A stretch of DNA of 64,000 bases from Anas platyrhynchos (GCF_047663525.1 NC_092587.1:37315001-37379000), one strand, 5' to 3'; shown: positions 27,470-41,383, numbered from the stretch's first letter. A program made the numbers and translations. The notes: generated by a model from the sequence alone, not told the origin.

Positions 27470-28060
27470 ATTGGACTTACAAACAGCAGCCAGGAAGGGA
27501 CCTCAAGGAGGTCCTCTAATCCATCTCACTTCCCGCAGTAGGATGGACCATACCTATGCCATTTCTCACAGGTACTTCTCCAGTTTCCTCTTTAAAATCT
27601 CCAGAACTTAGAGATCTGCTTCCTAGGACTACTCTAGTGCTTCACTATCCTTACTATTAAACATATTCACTGATACCCAAAATGTGTGTTGTTTTTTTAT
27701 TATCCCCCTTAACACATTTTTACTGGTCTTATCCAATGTGGTCTTATCCAATGTGAACATGGAGGTCAGACTGTTTCCTGTCCTGTCTCTGCTAGGCCTT
27801 GATGTCTCTGAAAAAAACATGTTTGAAGGCTGGCATCTTGTCACTCCTCTTTCTCTATTTCTGCACACAAAATAACCTCAGTTCCTCCTGCCTTTCCTCA
27901 GAGTCTGTGTTCTCGTGATTATTTTTTGAGCTTTGATCATTCTTGTTGCTTTCCTCATGAAATTTTGCCATTGCTCTCCCTGTCTTCTGAAGTGGGCTAT
28001 CCAAAAATGGATTCTGTATGGATGAGAAAAAGAGCCCACCCTTGTCAGCCCCTGCTTCTG
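27470..28060 (-). mobile_element. Ancient CR1 LINE remnant (minus strand)
   Basis: The left end carries GGAAGGGACCTCAAGGAGGT, the CR1 3' end in reverse. Further right come CTCCTGCCTTTCCTCAGAGT, then GATCATTCTTGTTGCTTTCC, which in order and spacing match the reverse of the CR1 segment encoding the conserved C-terminal part of the protein. The open frame at 27629-27868 is a fragment with no intact motif. The copy is strongly diverged and indel-ridden, so it is old. The tail octamers are lost. Confidence 0.75.
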
Positions 28061-29576
28061 CTGATATATGTAATATCAGTATGGGAAAGCTTCATCGGAT
28101 ATAGTAGAAACAAATAGTATTTAAAGATCTATTACACTCAGCTTTCAGGAAATTGCAGTTTGGCCTCATTGTGTCATTTGCAAGCATTAACAGGCATTAA
28201 GGCTACAGCCACGTGCAGCAGAATAAGTGGATACACACCCAGAGGGAAGGAAAGTTAGAGGTGCTGTTGGATGTAGACCTGGAGTTTTCTTTCTGCCATG
28301 TAAAGACCTCCACCATAGCACCCCATCCTGCTTTTAAAGGTCACTTGCCTTCCACACACATGAAGAAAAGAGAGGTAGAAAAACTGAGATGAGAGGGAGA
28401 AAGTGCTGACCTGCTGTAACTCGATCAGTGCTAGTGCAAGATGATGCTTGCATAGCAGGATCATATCTTCATTCTTTCCTTCTCTTTCAAAACTCAATCC
28501 AGTTCATACTCAATAAGTATCAAGTTTGCTGGAGACTAGCTTTTGGAGTTAATCTCCTGTAAGACTGATCTGTAGTTTTAATAACAAGAAACCCGTGCCG
28601 CATAGCTGCCCAGGGCTCCTCCTGTGTAGTATTTAGGATTCCATTCAGAAGCAGCTCTCACTTTGTCTGCTGCCTTCATAAATAATGGATACACCTTGCA
28701 GTAGAGATTAGCAAAGATTGTTAAACTTGCTTTTTTTTCCGCATGTGTAAGATTTGGTAGCTTTTAAAATATTGATATAGTTGTGAAAGTTGGTGGACCT
28801 ATTATATTTTTAAGCAGGAATGTATTTTTTTAGAAAAAAAAATGCAAAGAGGAAAATGATAGATCTAAAAGGCAGATCTCTGACAGTCAAAAACACCAGA
28901 AACTGTGGTCCTTGTTTTCATGTCTGTGGGAAAATAGTTGCATTACTGACTTTTGTGATATTCTTTTAAGAATATTCCACAGATATCGCTGTAGATTTCA
29001 AAGCAATTATGGTAGGTCATGAAAAGCCTTCAGGAAAAGCTGCCAAGGTACTGCACCATCTAAAAGGAAGAACACAGTGCTGGAAACTTTTCAAATCTGA
29101 TTGAGAATAGACAGAGGAAGATAAATTTCCAAAGCCTTCTTTCCTTATTTCACTGATTTTACTTTTAATGTAATACTTTGCAATTATATCTGTTATTTGA
29201 AAACACTTTCATGCTTTGCCTTGGTATTCATTTCTGGGAAAAAAAAAAAAAAGAAAAAAAAAACAGATAATTCACTGCATTTTTTTGGTAGAAACCAGTT
29301 CTATCAAGACTGGTGACTTCTGTTTTTTCTTTTGTGTGCATGCTACTGATTTTAACTGTCTAAGCAGCAACATTGTACTTGTTATTGTGGTTCTTTGGAT
29401 GCAACGATGTCCTATTTCCAGCTCTCTGGCCCATCCCTTCCGCATATCCCACAGACACGACTCTTCAATGCAGCTTATTACAGGGACAAGTTAACTGGTA
29501 ATTTCATTGTGCTCCGCGGCTAGGATCCTGAAGTGCAGGCTGCCTATCCAAAAAAGGGTGGACAAGAAAAAATATT

Positions 29577-29627
<51 letters not shown>

Positions 29628-31114
29628 CATTAAATAACCATAAAAGTTACAGGGTCTGATAATACACGCAGCTATGGCAAAAATCATTGCTTTCATGATG
29701 CAGCCAACTTGCCATTATCCAGAGCTATGAGAGAGGAGGAGAGGAATAAAGGCCTGAAATAACCCAGCTAATGGAAAATTGCAGGCAATATGGCACTGAG
29801 CAACTCAGTGCCAAGGCATCTGAATGGTTTGCTGTGAAGTCAGCCAGAATGGCTGGTGCCACATTAGTGCTAATAAGCCCTTCTGGAGCACACTGATTCC
29901 TTCAGGACCACACAAGCACGGCCTTTTGTCCATGTTGCACGTTGCAGGGATACTCAGAGCCGGCTGAGGAGCACAGTGCAGATGTAGAAAGAGCTCTGCA
30001 GAAGTTAGCTGAGGTCCAGCTGGACTTAATACCTCAAGCTTAGTGCCAGACCTGCTAAACTGAGGCTGGCTTCAGGCAAAGCCACCTTGAACCACAGGGT
30101 GCCTGGACACCCAAGGTCCCTCTGAGCAGGGCCAGCATCAGTCTTGTATGATTGGATAGTTCGGTCTTTGGCATACAGAAGTGGCCTAGCTGCCTTGAAG
30201 ACAAACCTACTCTAGATATAGCTATGCAACACCATCAAAATTACTGGCCAGATCCAAACTAAGTCTGTTTCCATAATACAGTTAAGCCTGAAAACACACA
30301 ACACTAAAAATGGATGGCTTTAAGGACAGACCATCTGAGACAGACAATAAAACATTTACTCCAGTCTCATGTCAGTAAGAAGTTTGAAGATGCTTACTGT
30401 CCGAACCACTTCCCAAACTTTAGGTCTTAGCCCAGATTACTTTGCAAAAACAGGGCTGGGGTCCATGTCCTTACCTTCCCCACCTGCAGGGAATGGCAGG
30501 GTGAGGAAATCATAACTTGTGAAATGGTAGCTACAAAACCCATCATTCAGCAGATGGAGAATGGAAATAACAGGACTGAGTTAAGGGGGACTGAAAGGTT
30601 CAGCTTTCATGACCACAAAGGGATACCACAAAAACAGTCATGAAAAAAAATACTTGGAAGTTGGAAATCAGGAGACAGGTACACTATACCCAAGTGGATT
30701 AGCTAAGGCATGGTTGAAGAGAATTGCATGTGACTTTTTAAATTACACATTTGGCACCACAAGGGATGTGAAGAGAGCAGGGGGGACTGACCGCATTGTT
30801 TTCTTTTGACTAAGAGGCAGACTGTTTGGACTGGAAGTGGATAAGAACTTGCAACAAGCTTTTCAGTCTTTGAAGATTCATCAGGTTACATACAACACAT
30901 CCAAAAAGGGACTTAGCCTCTCCTCAGATCATAAATATATTATGGAAGGAGAGTCAGCAAATACATGAGAAATGCCAATATTTAGAACTTTCCTCTAATT
31001 TTCCTCTCAGTGACCTCTATTCATGTTCTTCTATAAGCTGTCATTTGATTCCTCCTTTCCTCTGACTATTCCCATGACAAAATGTGAAATATCCTGCAGA
31101 AAAATTTAAAAACA
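28061..31114. other. Intergenic DNA, no gene seen
   Basis: No supported exon or RNA gene. The tract at 29239-29263 is A-rich, and the region 29640-30150 is GC-moderate unique sequence without a recognisable repeat or domain. Confidence 0.55.
29576..29624. repeat. A run then (GA)20 microsatellite
   Basis: An A run of eight bases passes into twenty uninterrupted GA dinucleotides (29585-29624). It is the longest pure dinucleotide repeat in the window and probably polymorphic. Confidence 0.97.
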
Positions 31115-31480
31115 TGGAAACAGGGACACCAAGTCAGACAGTGTCAGCACAGCCCTGTACCCTGTCTCTAACCGTGGGCAGCAGTAAATGCCTGGAGAAG
31201 AATTTAGGAGGAGAGCAAGTGCATGATGTTATTCCCAGAATATCTATCTAGTACACAACAATTTGTGGTTCGGAGGATTCCTGAACCAGACATGGTGATT
31301 TTGCATTAATAGTCCCCAATGGATTCATCTTTCATTAAGTTGTCTAGTCACTTCGGAATCCATGCTAATTTTAATCATCTACAGTATTTTGTGGTGAGGG
31401 GTTCATACTTTCAGCATTCTGTCTTCTATGTTATTGATTAAGATTCTTGTTATTGGTATTTTAAGGAGATATTTCAAGAG
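31115..31480 (-). mobile_element. Ancient CR1/L3-type LINE remnant (minus strand)
   Basis: Three separated phrases occur in the order expected of an old amniote CR1-type LINE read in reverse: ACACCAAGTCAGACAGTGTC, CCCTGTACCCTGTCTCTAAC and GTTGTCTAGTCACTTCGGAA, followed by AATCCATGCTAATTTTAATC. Divergence is high and no frame survives. Similar remnants are known to have been retained since before the split of birds and turtles, so this is likely an old shared insertion. Confidence 0.6.
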
Positions 31481-31990
31481 CTGATGAACTAGAGTTGATC
31501 TTTGACCTTGAGATGAACAGAGATGTGATTCTCTTTCAGAACATCAGATAAATGTACTTCAAGCTTTAAATGGGGAGAAAAAGGTGAAAAAAAAAAAAAA
31601 AGTGAAAAAAAAATAAAACAAGAGCACAACAGTAATATATGTCTTTACACAGTGAAAGTATTTGAGTCTGGTTTCAGCTGCAAGCCTTTCGTCATGCACA
31701 ACTGAATTTATTAGAAAAGTTCTCAAGAAGTAATCTAAAGTTGGCTGCATAGTGGCACAGTGCATATGTTAGGGGGGTTTCTTTGTTTGCTTGTTTGTTT
31801 TTATAAGCATTGAGTTGATTTTATGCTGCAGTGTGGCTAGACAGACTCAATGCTGTGTAGTTTCATAATCAGCGTCTTCTGCTTCCCACCATTCCTTTTT
31901 ACTTAACATGTGCAGGAGAGAGTTCCCTGTAGCAACTCCTAGTAGCATCCAAAGGAATTTACAACTGAAGTGTGAAGTCTATTGTATACT

Positions 31991-32056
31991 GAGAAAAGAA
32001 AAAAAATAAAAAAAGAAAAAAAAAAAAGAAAAAGAAAAAAAAAAAAAGAAAAAAAC
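31991..32056. repeat. Long A-rich low-complexity tract
   Basis: Some 65 bp of A runs are interrupted by single G or T bases. On the minus strand this yields a phenylalanine-rich artefact frame (31939-32127), which should not be annotated as a protein. Confidence 0.96.
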
Positions 32057-34662
32057 AGATCCTTTGTGCCATAAAGTAATGGAGTAAAAAAGTATAAAAT
32101 AATACTTCTGAGCATTAAGCTCAGCAAGACGTGTTCTATTCTGTTACCATCAGCTTATTGACAGAAACTGAAACTGAGAAAAATTGGCCAAGTGCACTTC
32201 TGTATTTTCTTCATGCCTGGTTGTTGTGTTCAAACAAAGGCCTTCTATTTCCCAGGCAGTATAAATGCTCCTTGTTTTAATCTAGAGTTCATAACCTAAG
32301 AATTTGTTCCTATGGAAATTGTTTTATTGTTGTTACTAGTGCTACTGAGAGAAGAGAAAGAAAAACAAAAAAAGCATTAGCGAAGCATTTAGGATTCCTA
32401 ATCGTATTAATACAGACAGAAAGAGGGGAAATACTAAAGCAGGGAGATGACTTCGGTCAGCCTGGCCAGCAGTAGCTGCTGCACAGTGCTGGTTTGACCT
32501 GACATCAGGTGGGAATTGCCATGGAGGGAGGTGCTGAGATTTGGACAGGAAGCTCTGGTGTAGAGGGGGAAGACGAGGTAGGCCACATAGGAACATCACC
32601 TGATTCTGTGAATGTGGGTGAGATGAGGTTGGGCACAAGGTGAGCAGGGAGATGAGGACAACAGGGAGAACTGCCCATAGGCATCCCACTGGGCTCCTGC
32701 ACCTTCAGATTGCCTGGCTAAAGGTTTGGCCCTGAAGAAGAGCTGTAGGTTGTTGTTCAGCCACTGCAGTGTTGCGTGGTGCTGTTTGCTGTAAACTTGT
32801 GTTCAAAACAGAGCCAGACTTTTGAACCAGAGGTCCCCAGGGAGGCAGAGCTATGTACCATTACTAAATTTAGAAGCTTCTAAAGTGGAAAATGGTAAAA
32901 TGTTTTGCAAATAGCAAACCTTTCAGGATGTGGTGCACAAGAGGATCTCCACACAGCCTGGCTGCTGCAAGCTGATGATTGGAAAGTAGGCAATCATTAA
33001 TCTTTTTCTGGAAAGACATATAGATTCCTGAACTGTTCACAGATGACTTCAGCTACATCCGGAGAGAAAGGCCTGATTTTTCTTCCCAGCTCCAGTCACA
33101 GAGAACATTTCACACTGGCACTCCTGCCTAGGAACCACTGCTCCCCGAGGAGGCATTTAAATCCTCTACAGAAACAGATGAGTCAAAGTAAAAGCTGACG
33201 CGTTTCCTGATAATATTTGGGAAGGGTGTTTTCACCCGATTTTGGCTTATTTTTAATGAGAGGTTTTAGTTATTATCAAAACAGATAATCTATTATGTCA
33301 GATAATCATGGTATTTATAGTCTTTATCACCTTCAGCTCAGTTTGTTGTATTAAACTACACTTCAGCCATAACACACTTTCCTGTGCACTCTTCTAAGTC
33401 ATCGCCCCAACAGCAACAAACAGTCACCCCCTTGAAGAAGTTATTATTTCTTAACACTGGGAAACGTAATGTTAATTAGGATGTGTTAGTACTTTGTGTC
33501 TTACTGTGGCATATTTACAAAGTTCTGTAAGAAACTTGGCTTTGGATTTCTTTACTCTTCTGAGAAAGCTCAGCCAGTGCATTGCACTACATCATCTGCT
33601 TCGTGTCATCTCCTCGAAGTTCACCAGGACACAGCATAACAAGTGGCTACTAGGGGCTAGATGGCTGGTGGATGTAAGTGAAGGTTGCATCGTGCATCAA
33701 ATGCCACGGTCACTACAAGTGATCTATGTATTTCCATGGATATTCAACACCCCAAGTCCCAAGTAGCTCTGTAGTACAGGATCTACAAACTGGAATAGAT
33801 AAAAAGGAACAAAAAAAGCCCAGAGAAATTCTTCCTCCTTGACTTTTTGTTGATTCACAATAAAGAAGCCAGATGCAGTGAAATAAAATGTGTGTACTTA
33901 GGCAAGAATGCTTTATAGTTTAGTTAACAGATTTATTTAATAAAAACAGGCAAAATCCCATAAAAATTAACATTTTGCCTCTCTGATGTGGAAGATATGT
34001 TGCAGACTAGTGATTCAGAATAAAACTAGGATAATGCAGTTGCATGAATTATAAAAAATTCCTCTTTATACTACAAAATGAGACAACAGAATTTAAGAGA
34101 GAATATTAATCTCTTGCAACACCATCTCTTGGTTTAAGTTGCACAGCAGGACAAGGATTTCCTAAGACAAATTTGATAACCACCATGGAGGTTTTTTTCT
34201 TTTTTTAGTTGCCTAGTTACACAGTTTGTAAGCACACACTACAAGGTTAGCCCATTTTTGAGTTATCCTAAATGTGTTAGGCCTGAAAGTATAGCCTTGG
34301 CAATGTACCAGAGACCCAAAGATTTCTTGCAGAAGACTGATATGTATCAGTTTCTGGCAAAACCTACAGATTAAAATCATCTTTGGCATACAAAAAGGTC
34401 CAGGCAAGACCCAGACTGACAATGACCCAGTGTTTATGCATAGATTAGTCATTAGGCTTCTTCATGATTCAATCTACATGGTATCTGTAATATGGGAAAC
34501 AAAGGGGTATTTCCTTCATTTCCATATAGAATTTTAAGATCTACAAATTAAAGAATTGTATACTAGTGCCACCATAATATTAAATTGGTAAGCCAGTATT
34601 CTGTGAGTCATTGATTTGCCATCTTTTCCATAGTATTTTATAAAGATACCTTTCAATAAATC

Positions 34663-34684
34663 TTTTTTTTTTTTTTTTTTTTTT
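34663..34684. repeat. Poly(T) tract, 22 bp
   Basis: A pure T run on the + strand, one of the few long T runs left of the CpG island. Confidence 0.96.
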
Positions 34685-35629
34685 AATATTTTCTGATTTC
34701 ATGCTCTGAAACTTGCAAGGATGTAAAACATTTGACCTTGCTACAATCTCTTCTCCCCAACACTTTTGTTTCCTCTTTATTTCTGGCACTACCATGACCT
34801 CTCTGAATCTGCCTTTACTCAGCCCTCTAGGAGCACATTAATTGGATTAGATTTAGCGACTCCCCCTTCACCCATTACAAAGCGTAGCAGGGTGTTACGG
34901 ATCCAGCCTGCAGCTCGTCAGGCAGAAAGCTGTGAAGGCAGGAGGCAGAACCGGGCAGCCCAAAGCTGGGAAGCGGGGGCCCAAGGAGTCCCAGAGCGGA
35001 GCTGCCAGAGCTGTCTGAGAGCTTTCCTCTGAACAAATGGAGGAGAAAAAAGGTGCTGAACAAACATCAGCCGAGCCAAGACCTGCAGAGCAGAGCCCAG
35101 CTAAATGAGAGGTGTAATGTCTTAAACTCTCCCACTGATACAAGCTTTGTTGAGAAAAGCCCCCAGTTAGTTTCACGGTCAAGTTCGGCAGGCCAGCTGG
35201 CTGCTAGCCACCTCTGTTTGCCCACCCTGCTCTGGTAGCTCCCAAGACAGATCTGCACAAGGCCAGGTCAGGTCTAGAAACACTGTGGGCCCTTCTGCAG
35301 AACTGTGCCTGCCTGGGTAGGTATAATGCTAGCTCACTGCTTTTTCCTCTTTGTGTGCCTTTATAGTCTAATTTAGATATGTTTTGTATTACTCACTTTT
35401 TTTCTTTAAACCAAGCATTCACCCCTGTCTCCCCTGCCTGCGTTTTCCTAGATAATTAGAAGCTGTGTGAACTATACTTACGGGATGAAGGTGGGCATGG
35501 AGAGCAGAGAGCAAATACTAAGGTCCCATTCTTTCACCTTAGAAACAGCATTTTGTTTCAAAAGAGCCCAAGAATGTTGCCATGGCACTTGGGGATTGTT
35601 TTTGTGTGTTGGGTTCCACCGTGCAGTGA

Positions 35630-36080
35630 CTTATATAGAGCTTCTTTTAATTTCCTGACATTTTCAGTGAGGGATCTAAACTATAAATTCTCAGATCCAC
35701 GAACTTTGCTCCCATTTTGTGATTTGAGCTCATTTTATTGGCTGATAATGGTTTTATAATAAGAGAATTGTTCACTCATTAGTGGTGCAGCTACTGTTGG
35801 AGGTCTGTGCCCAGCGTAGATTACTTCTTAATCCAGGCCGGCCAGACATTTAAATCAACCATGCATTTTAGCTATTTCAAATGAAGACTTTTCATTAAAC
35901 TGGCTTCTATTAATTTTCACTGCCCTCTGACAGCTGCTGTATCAGACTTTCCTTTCTGTAATTACGCGTTGCAATTTTTTTATATATGAACAGTTTTTAA
36001 ATGCAGGAGGTAAGTGACACTGGTGCTGTTTACACTGCCAAAGTGATTAGCCCAGCGGGAAAATGAGTATAGCAGGGACA
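35630..36080. promoter_or_regulatory. Candidate conserved non-coding element
   Basis: A repeat-free block with many lineage-factor-type motifs: TTTATTGGCTGATAATGG near 35734, CTTCTTAATCC near 35825, TTTAAATCAACCATGCAT near 35850, TTCATTAAAC near 35891, CAGCTGCTG near 35931 and TGTAATTACGCG near 35957. It is AT-rich yet not simple-sequence, which is the usual look of deeply conserved enhancers. There is no direct evidence of conservation or activity. Confidence 0.28.
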
Positions 36081-38149
36081 ATATGGGAAACATTACAGAA
36101 GTGAGTTGCTGCCATATGGGATGTCATTTCACACAGCGAAACGTCTCGGAGCCGTTCGGGATCGCGTGGCCTGCAACACCCCACACAGCTGCACAAGCCA
36201 CAGCCCAGCACGAGCAGCACTCCTCTTGAAGAGGCCTCGTGCTCTGCTGGGCTGCTGTGTCGCCAAATTAACTCTGCTGCCTTGTGTTTAGCAGCCTGGA
36301 TGTGCCATAGGTTGTGATGAGTAGCTCACATGAAATGCTCGATGCAAAGAGTGAGGCTCATCTCACCTAGTCTTTGCCATGAAGACAAAAGGCCAGCCAT
36401 GGGAGCTCTGGGAACCTCCCATGGACAAGTCACTCTCCTGTCCTACGGCACAGCAAACAGTTTTTCCCCTCTCAGAGACAGCTTGGCCAGGTCTTGCCAT
36501 TCTTTTAGCCATTCATTTTTGGTCCCACAAGACTTCTTCAAGCAGGTCAGCAAAACCCCGCATGGCTACTCTGTGACCCCAGTCAAGTGATGGATGTGGC
36601 CTAACAGGAGCTCTCCTGGATTTCCTGGTACCACACACTCCACCACCTCAGCAGCTTCACCCACACCATTCTGAGGACAGTGCGGAGGAACAACAAGGCA
36701 AGGAGGCAAAAAGAGGTGGAATTTAATTAAATAAGCCACTGGCAGCAAAGGAAACATCTGTGGTGCCACCACCTTCCCCACTGACTGCAGAGCAACAGTC
36801 TCTGGTGGTACACATCTGTCTCTGCTAACCACAGAGCCTTGAAGACCTCCTTAGACTGAACACTAATTTTTCAGATAATGTCAGAATTAAAGACCCCACC
36901 CAAGACATCTCTGGGTATGTTGTGTGAAAGCACCACATCCTGATATCTTGTTTGCTAATCATTTTTCAGGCTGTCCAACGCTGTTTCTGATCATGAAGCA
37001 GTCTTGATGCCCCCTCACTACCTACTCTTTTTTTTCTTCCTGTCCTTTCAATTTGTATTTTGACCTCTTCCTTTGCTCTTGCTTCTGTTGTGCTTCTTTT
37101 CCTCTCTCTTTCATGTTTTTTTATCTTCTCTTTTCTCCTCCTCTAGTTTCAGCTTTACATTTCCGTATTTTGTTTCAGTGTGCCACTGCCTCTCAAGTTG
37201 TCACAGTAACACCTCGTACATAATTAGCTCGTGTCTTCCTCAGCTTACTGTCAGGTAGAGATCTAATTGGCCTCTGATTTTCCTCAGGGCAGGACAAGTA
37301 CAACCTTTTTTGTCCTTTCTGCTTCAAGACAGCCATCATCAGTGTCCTCCTGAACCCTTCCTCGCCCTGGTCAACCATTTGCCTTTTGTGAGGAAGGCTG
37401 AGAAAACAGACAACGTAGCCCCAGAGCCAGCCAGCTCCCCACTTGGGTAGCTCATCACAAACCTGCATTCTTCAAACCCAATTTGAAGCCAGCAGATCTG
37501 AAGGCAAGCTTCAGCAGTCATGTGAACACAGGATTTCAGGCTGGTGTTAGTGACTCTGGGGAGCCACATGCACCAGAACGACCCTCGGCCCCGCAGCACC
37601 AAAACCTCTGAAGGATGGAAATAGAAATAATTCTGAGAATTAAAGCAAGAAGTGGCTGGGAAAGGGGGGGGAGGAAGAACAGACATGCTCCTCGGTGTTT
37701 GCCAAGAGACAGCTTGCTGTTCAATCTGGTTTATAACCATTAGCTTATAAAGAGGTACTTCTCAGCTCTGCTGTGCAATGACACTGAGGAGTCACTGCCC
37801 TGCATGTCGCGGAGGGCCTGAATGCAGCCTGTCGTAACCGAACTGTGTGGCTGGTATTTTTCCTCCAGGTATTGCCACGCATAAAAAACATCCCAGGCTC
37901 TTTAGCTCCATTAAAGAAAGCAATTACGCTGTCTTCATTCAGCTGGACTGGCAGGCCAGTGTCACTGTACAGGAAATTCATCTCCAGGATCTGCAAATGG
38001 CAGAGCTGGCCTCTCGGTACACGAAAGCTCACTGCAGCAGCATTAGCCGCAGTACCTTCGCTGCATTCTGCTTACACTGTACAATATCGTGTAACTTGAT
38101 ATTTCTCTGAGTGACATTCAAATTTAAGCCAAGAAGAAAGCTGATCATC

Positions 38150-38175
38150 TTTTTTTTTTTTTTTTTTTTTTTTTT
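38150..38175. repeat. Poly(T) tract, 26 bp
   Basis: An uninterrupted T run on the + strand. Confidence 0.97.
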
Positions 38176-38259
38176 CAAAAACGTTATGTGAGAATTTTAG
38201 ACCTGTGTCTCTTGATATAAATCAGCTCTGTGCACAAAAATCTACTAAACTACCCTCGA

Positions 38260-38760
38260 CCCCTGTAAGGACTATAATTGTCACGTAATTTTGGTGTGAT
38301 TATTGTTCATCCATTTATGTGTGACTATGATAAACATACTCCCTTGGAATTAGTCCATTTAAAAGCACAGTTTCATGATCAGCCTGCCCTTCTTAACCCT
38401 TCTTGACCCCCAACTGGTAATTTCTTCTAAGTCATTTTAATCATGTTTTATCATTGCGAGGCTTCTTAATAGGACAGTCTAGCCTTCCCTCCTGACTGCA
38501 TGAAACACTGCTGTTGGAGTTTGATTTGCATGACCTAAATGATTTCTGCAATCACTGCTCTCCAGTTGTTTGTCCTGGAGGGACAGTGAAGGATTATACT
38601 GTTTTAAAAGCATTTCTATTTAGCAAATACCTCATTTGCAATAAGACATCAGCATTTACCACATTCATAATGCAACTGGTCCTGCTAATAAATTTCATTT
38701 CTGCTTCAATTTTCTTGCTTCGTAGAAGACCAGAGACAAAGATTGCATAATTGAGATCCA
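38260..38760. promoter_or_regulatory. Candidate conserved non-coding element
   Basis: A repeat-free AT-rich block with CACGTAATTTTGG near 38282, a CTATGATAAACAT forkhead-like site near 38326, TTTTAATCATG near 38434, TTTATCATTGCG near 38447 and TTGCATAATTGAG near 38742. Motif density is suggestive only. There is no coding potential and no repeat family is recognised. Confidence 0.25.
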
Positions 38761-38981
38761 AGAGCAGGTAATATTAATTCCTTACCCATTAGCCCTCCAA
38801 CTGCTGAACTGTAAGCTTGTTCCAAACAGTTCATCAGGAGCTTGCACCATCCATCCTATCACAAGGACCCCACATGAGGACCTGCATATCCCTTTGCATA
38901 AAAGGGAAGGAACCACACTCTGCTGAAGCCCTGAAGTTCTGCCTCTCATCCTACTGCTCCTTTCTGCCTCCTATTTGCTTC

Positions 38982-39043
38982 ATGGAAGAAAGGAAGAAAA
39001 TAAAGGAAGGAAGAGAAGGGAGGAAGAGTAGGAAGAGTAGGAA
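38982..39043. repeat. Purine (GGAAGA/GGAA) low-complexity tract
   Basis: An imperfect GGAA/GAAG/GAGTAG array on the + strand ends next to a T run (39045-39053). The lysine/arginine-rich open frame across it is an artefact. Confidence 0.9.
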
Positions 39044-40939
39044 GTTTTTTTTTTAAAGAAGCTTTTAGTATCGCAGATACTTTGAAACTAAAGATGCTAC
39101 CTCTTCTATTTGAGGGGCTGATCCAAAGAATAGGAATCTCATTATGGAGTTAAATCACTCCTAGTTCAAGCCCTTTTTTGGGGGGATTGGGGAACAGAAA
39201 TACAGCGAGGTGTGGTGACAGGCTGTTGTTCAAGTCTCTTTCGGCTGCTCTCCTAAATGGGCAATCCTCAGTACCAACAGCTAATGTAAGCAGTGCTAGC
39301 AAAGCCAAAAGCAATTAAGCACATTTCCTATGCTGCCTGCCACTACAGAGTTGCACTGAGGAAGAGTTAGGTAAGAGGAGGCAGGGTTTGAAGTTTTCCC
39401 ATCATCCAGCAGCTGTGCAATACAAAAGACATGATTTTCTTTGTTACAGTAAGCTAAAGGAAAGTATGAGTTGATTAATAACCACGGCAGAGGAAGAATA
39501 AATAGTGAAAGCATTTATAAGCCTCTGTATACCTTCCAGACCGGGAATGGATTCCAAAGCAAACTACTACATGTAGTGGTTGCTGTTACAGAGAGGCGTT
39601 CCTGTCATGTTATTGATTTTGTGTATTCATACACTGAAACCACCCATGTCATGTCAAAAGCAGCAGTAATGGTCTTCCACATCTTCTTGAAATATCCTGT
39701 CTTAACACGGGGTACATCTCTTTGCCATGTTTCTGTACGGCCTAGGACATCGATATTGGACCTATTAGACCTTGTCATAGTAGAAGGAATAATTATGGTG
39801 TAATCCTTCTAAAAACAATATAGTTTAATAAAAGATCTCCTTTTCTCAGCTTCTATATTTAGACAACGCAACAGCTCCACAGTTCTTTCCATAAAACAAC
39901 TGGTAACTGTTGTTCTGGCAACTTCTTATGGGAAAAAAATTTCTTCTGCCCATCCTTGAATCCAGAACCAGGTCTCCCTCCGGACCCCCAGCAACCCAGG
40001 GCATGGCTGCTGGGAGGAGAGAGCTCTTTCCTCCGCACTGCAGCCTGCCTTTGTGAGGGAGAAAAAGGAGCTGAGCCAGCGGACACTTGTTGAATTCTGA
40101 ACATTCTCCATCACCCACCACGCGCGGCGCAGACAGCTCAGCTGCTGTCTGCAGAAGCAGCAACACAGAAGGCTTATTAACAGAATAGACCATAAGGCAT
40201 CTTATCAGGTTACACAGACCCTCACACGCAAGTACGCACACACGCACCCACTGAAATAGTAGTGGCCAGAGAGAGAGAAAAGCAATTTGTAAGGTTTCCA
40301 CCTCTTCGTGCCACAGCAAGTTGAGGGATGGGCAACTCCCTAAAACATGGCAAATGGCCATAACTGGAAGTCTCGCTATTAGAAGTCTGTTTCTCTGCTA
40401 AATTTGGATTAAGGGGGGAAATCATAAAATCTGTTGTTAAACTGAGCAGAATCCCCTATAAAGCCAGTAATGCTGGGGTTTGCGGTGAATTGGTACAGCT
40501 CACACAGAATCAGACAACATGAGGTGCCATTGACAAACAACAAATATCTGGCAGATAATTTTAAGTCTGTAGTCTGGAGCAGAGAAAGCAATCGATATAT
40601 GTTGGCAATATTTACCCACTTACAGTACTGCCAAATGTGAATTTGCAAGGATGTGTTGGCTGTTTTGAACTGATCTTTGACTTTATCTCTTCACAAGCAA
40701 AAGTGGACTGAAACTAGAATAATCCATATTGCAGAGAAAGAGATACAGCAGGAATGCACAGGGTCACCCCTATTATTTGCTCGTGCCGTAAGAGTCACTG
40801 CTGAAAAAAAAATTAGGTCAGATACAATTTCCAGAGGGATTAAGTGAGGTAAATCAGATTGATAACAGAATACGAGTCTGACAAAATTTGCCATGTCAGA
40901 CTTGTTCATCCTTCTACTTGGAATAAAAAATAGAGTTTG

Positions 40940-40991
40940 GGGGGTTTTATTTGTTTGTTTGGTTGGTTGGTTTTGTTTTTGTTTTTGTTTA
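40940..40991. repeat. (GTTT)/(GGTT) low-complexity tract
   Basis: TTTGTTTG, GGTTGGTTGG and TTTTTGTTTTTG repeats follow one another. This is simple-sequence DNA. Confidence 0.9.
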
Positions 40992-41383
40992 ATTAGAACA
41001 TAAATTTTGGATTTAAAAAGAGTGAGCCCATATCTGGTACATTATCCATTTCCAGTTCTCTCACTCTCCCTTCCTCACTCCCTTCAGGCTTTTAGACGTA
41101 TCCCCTTAGAAATACAGACTGAGACAGCAATAGTTGCATGACCTGCTTCATGTAGGCAGTAAGGAAGAATATACATGAGATAGAAAAGTGTCCTGTGGCA
41201 ACAAAAACTAGGCCAAACATGACTTTGGCTTATTTAATTTGATTTATGATTGCTGTTACAATCCACGAGCTATGAAAATTCTGCTGAAAAACAATAGTAA
41301 TTTCAAATATCAGGTCCTAATTAAGAGCAGCAGCAATGTCTTACTAAATCAGACTAATAATCCATCTCATCACATACTCTGTC

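Larger units (their letters stand above)
31481..35330. other. Intergenic DNA with A/T-rich tracts, no gene seen
   Basis: No credible exon. Simple tracts occupy 31585-31620, 31991-32056 and 34663-34684. The GC-richer part at 34880-35330 has short overlapping frames on both strands that look compositional rather than coding. Confidence 0.55.

Noticed and set aside
31939..32127. Phenylalanine-rich minus-strand frame resembling a membrane protein
   Set aside because: Produced by an A-rich low-complexity tract on the + strand.
39846..40361. 171-codon minus-strand frame
   Set aside because: No domain or signal, amino-acid composition looks random, and nested alternative frames exist in the same DNA.
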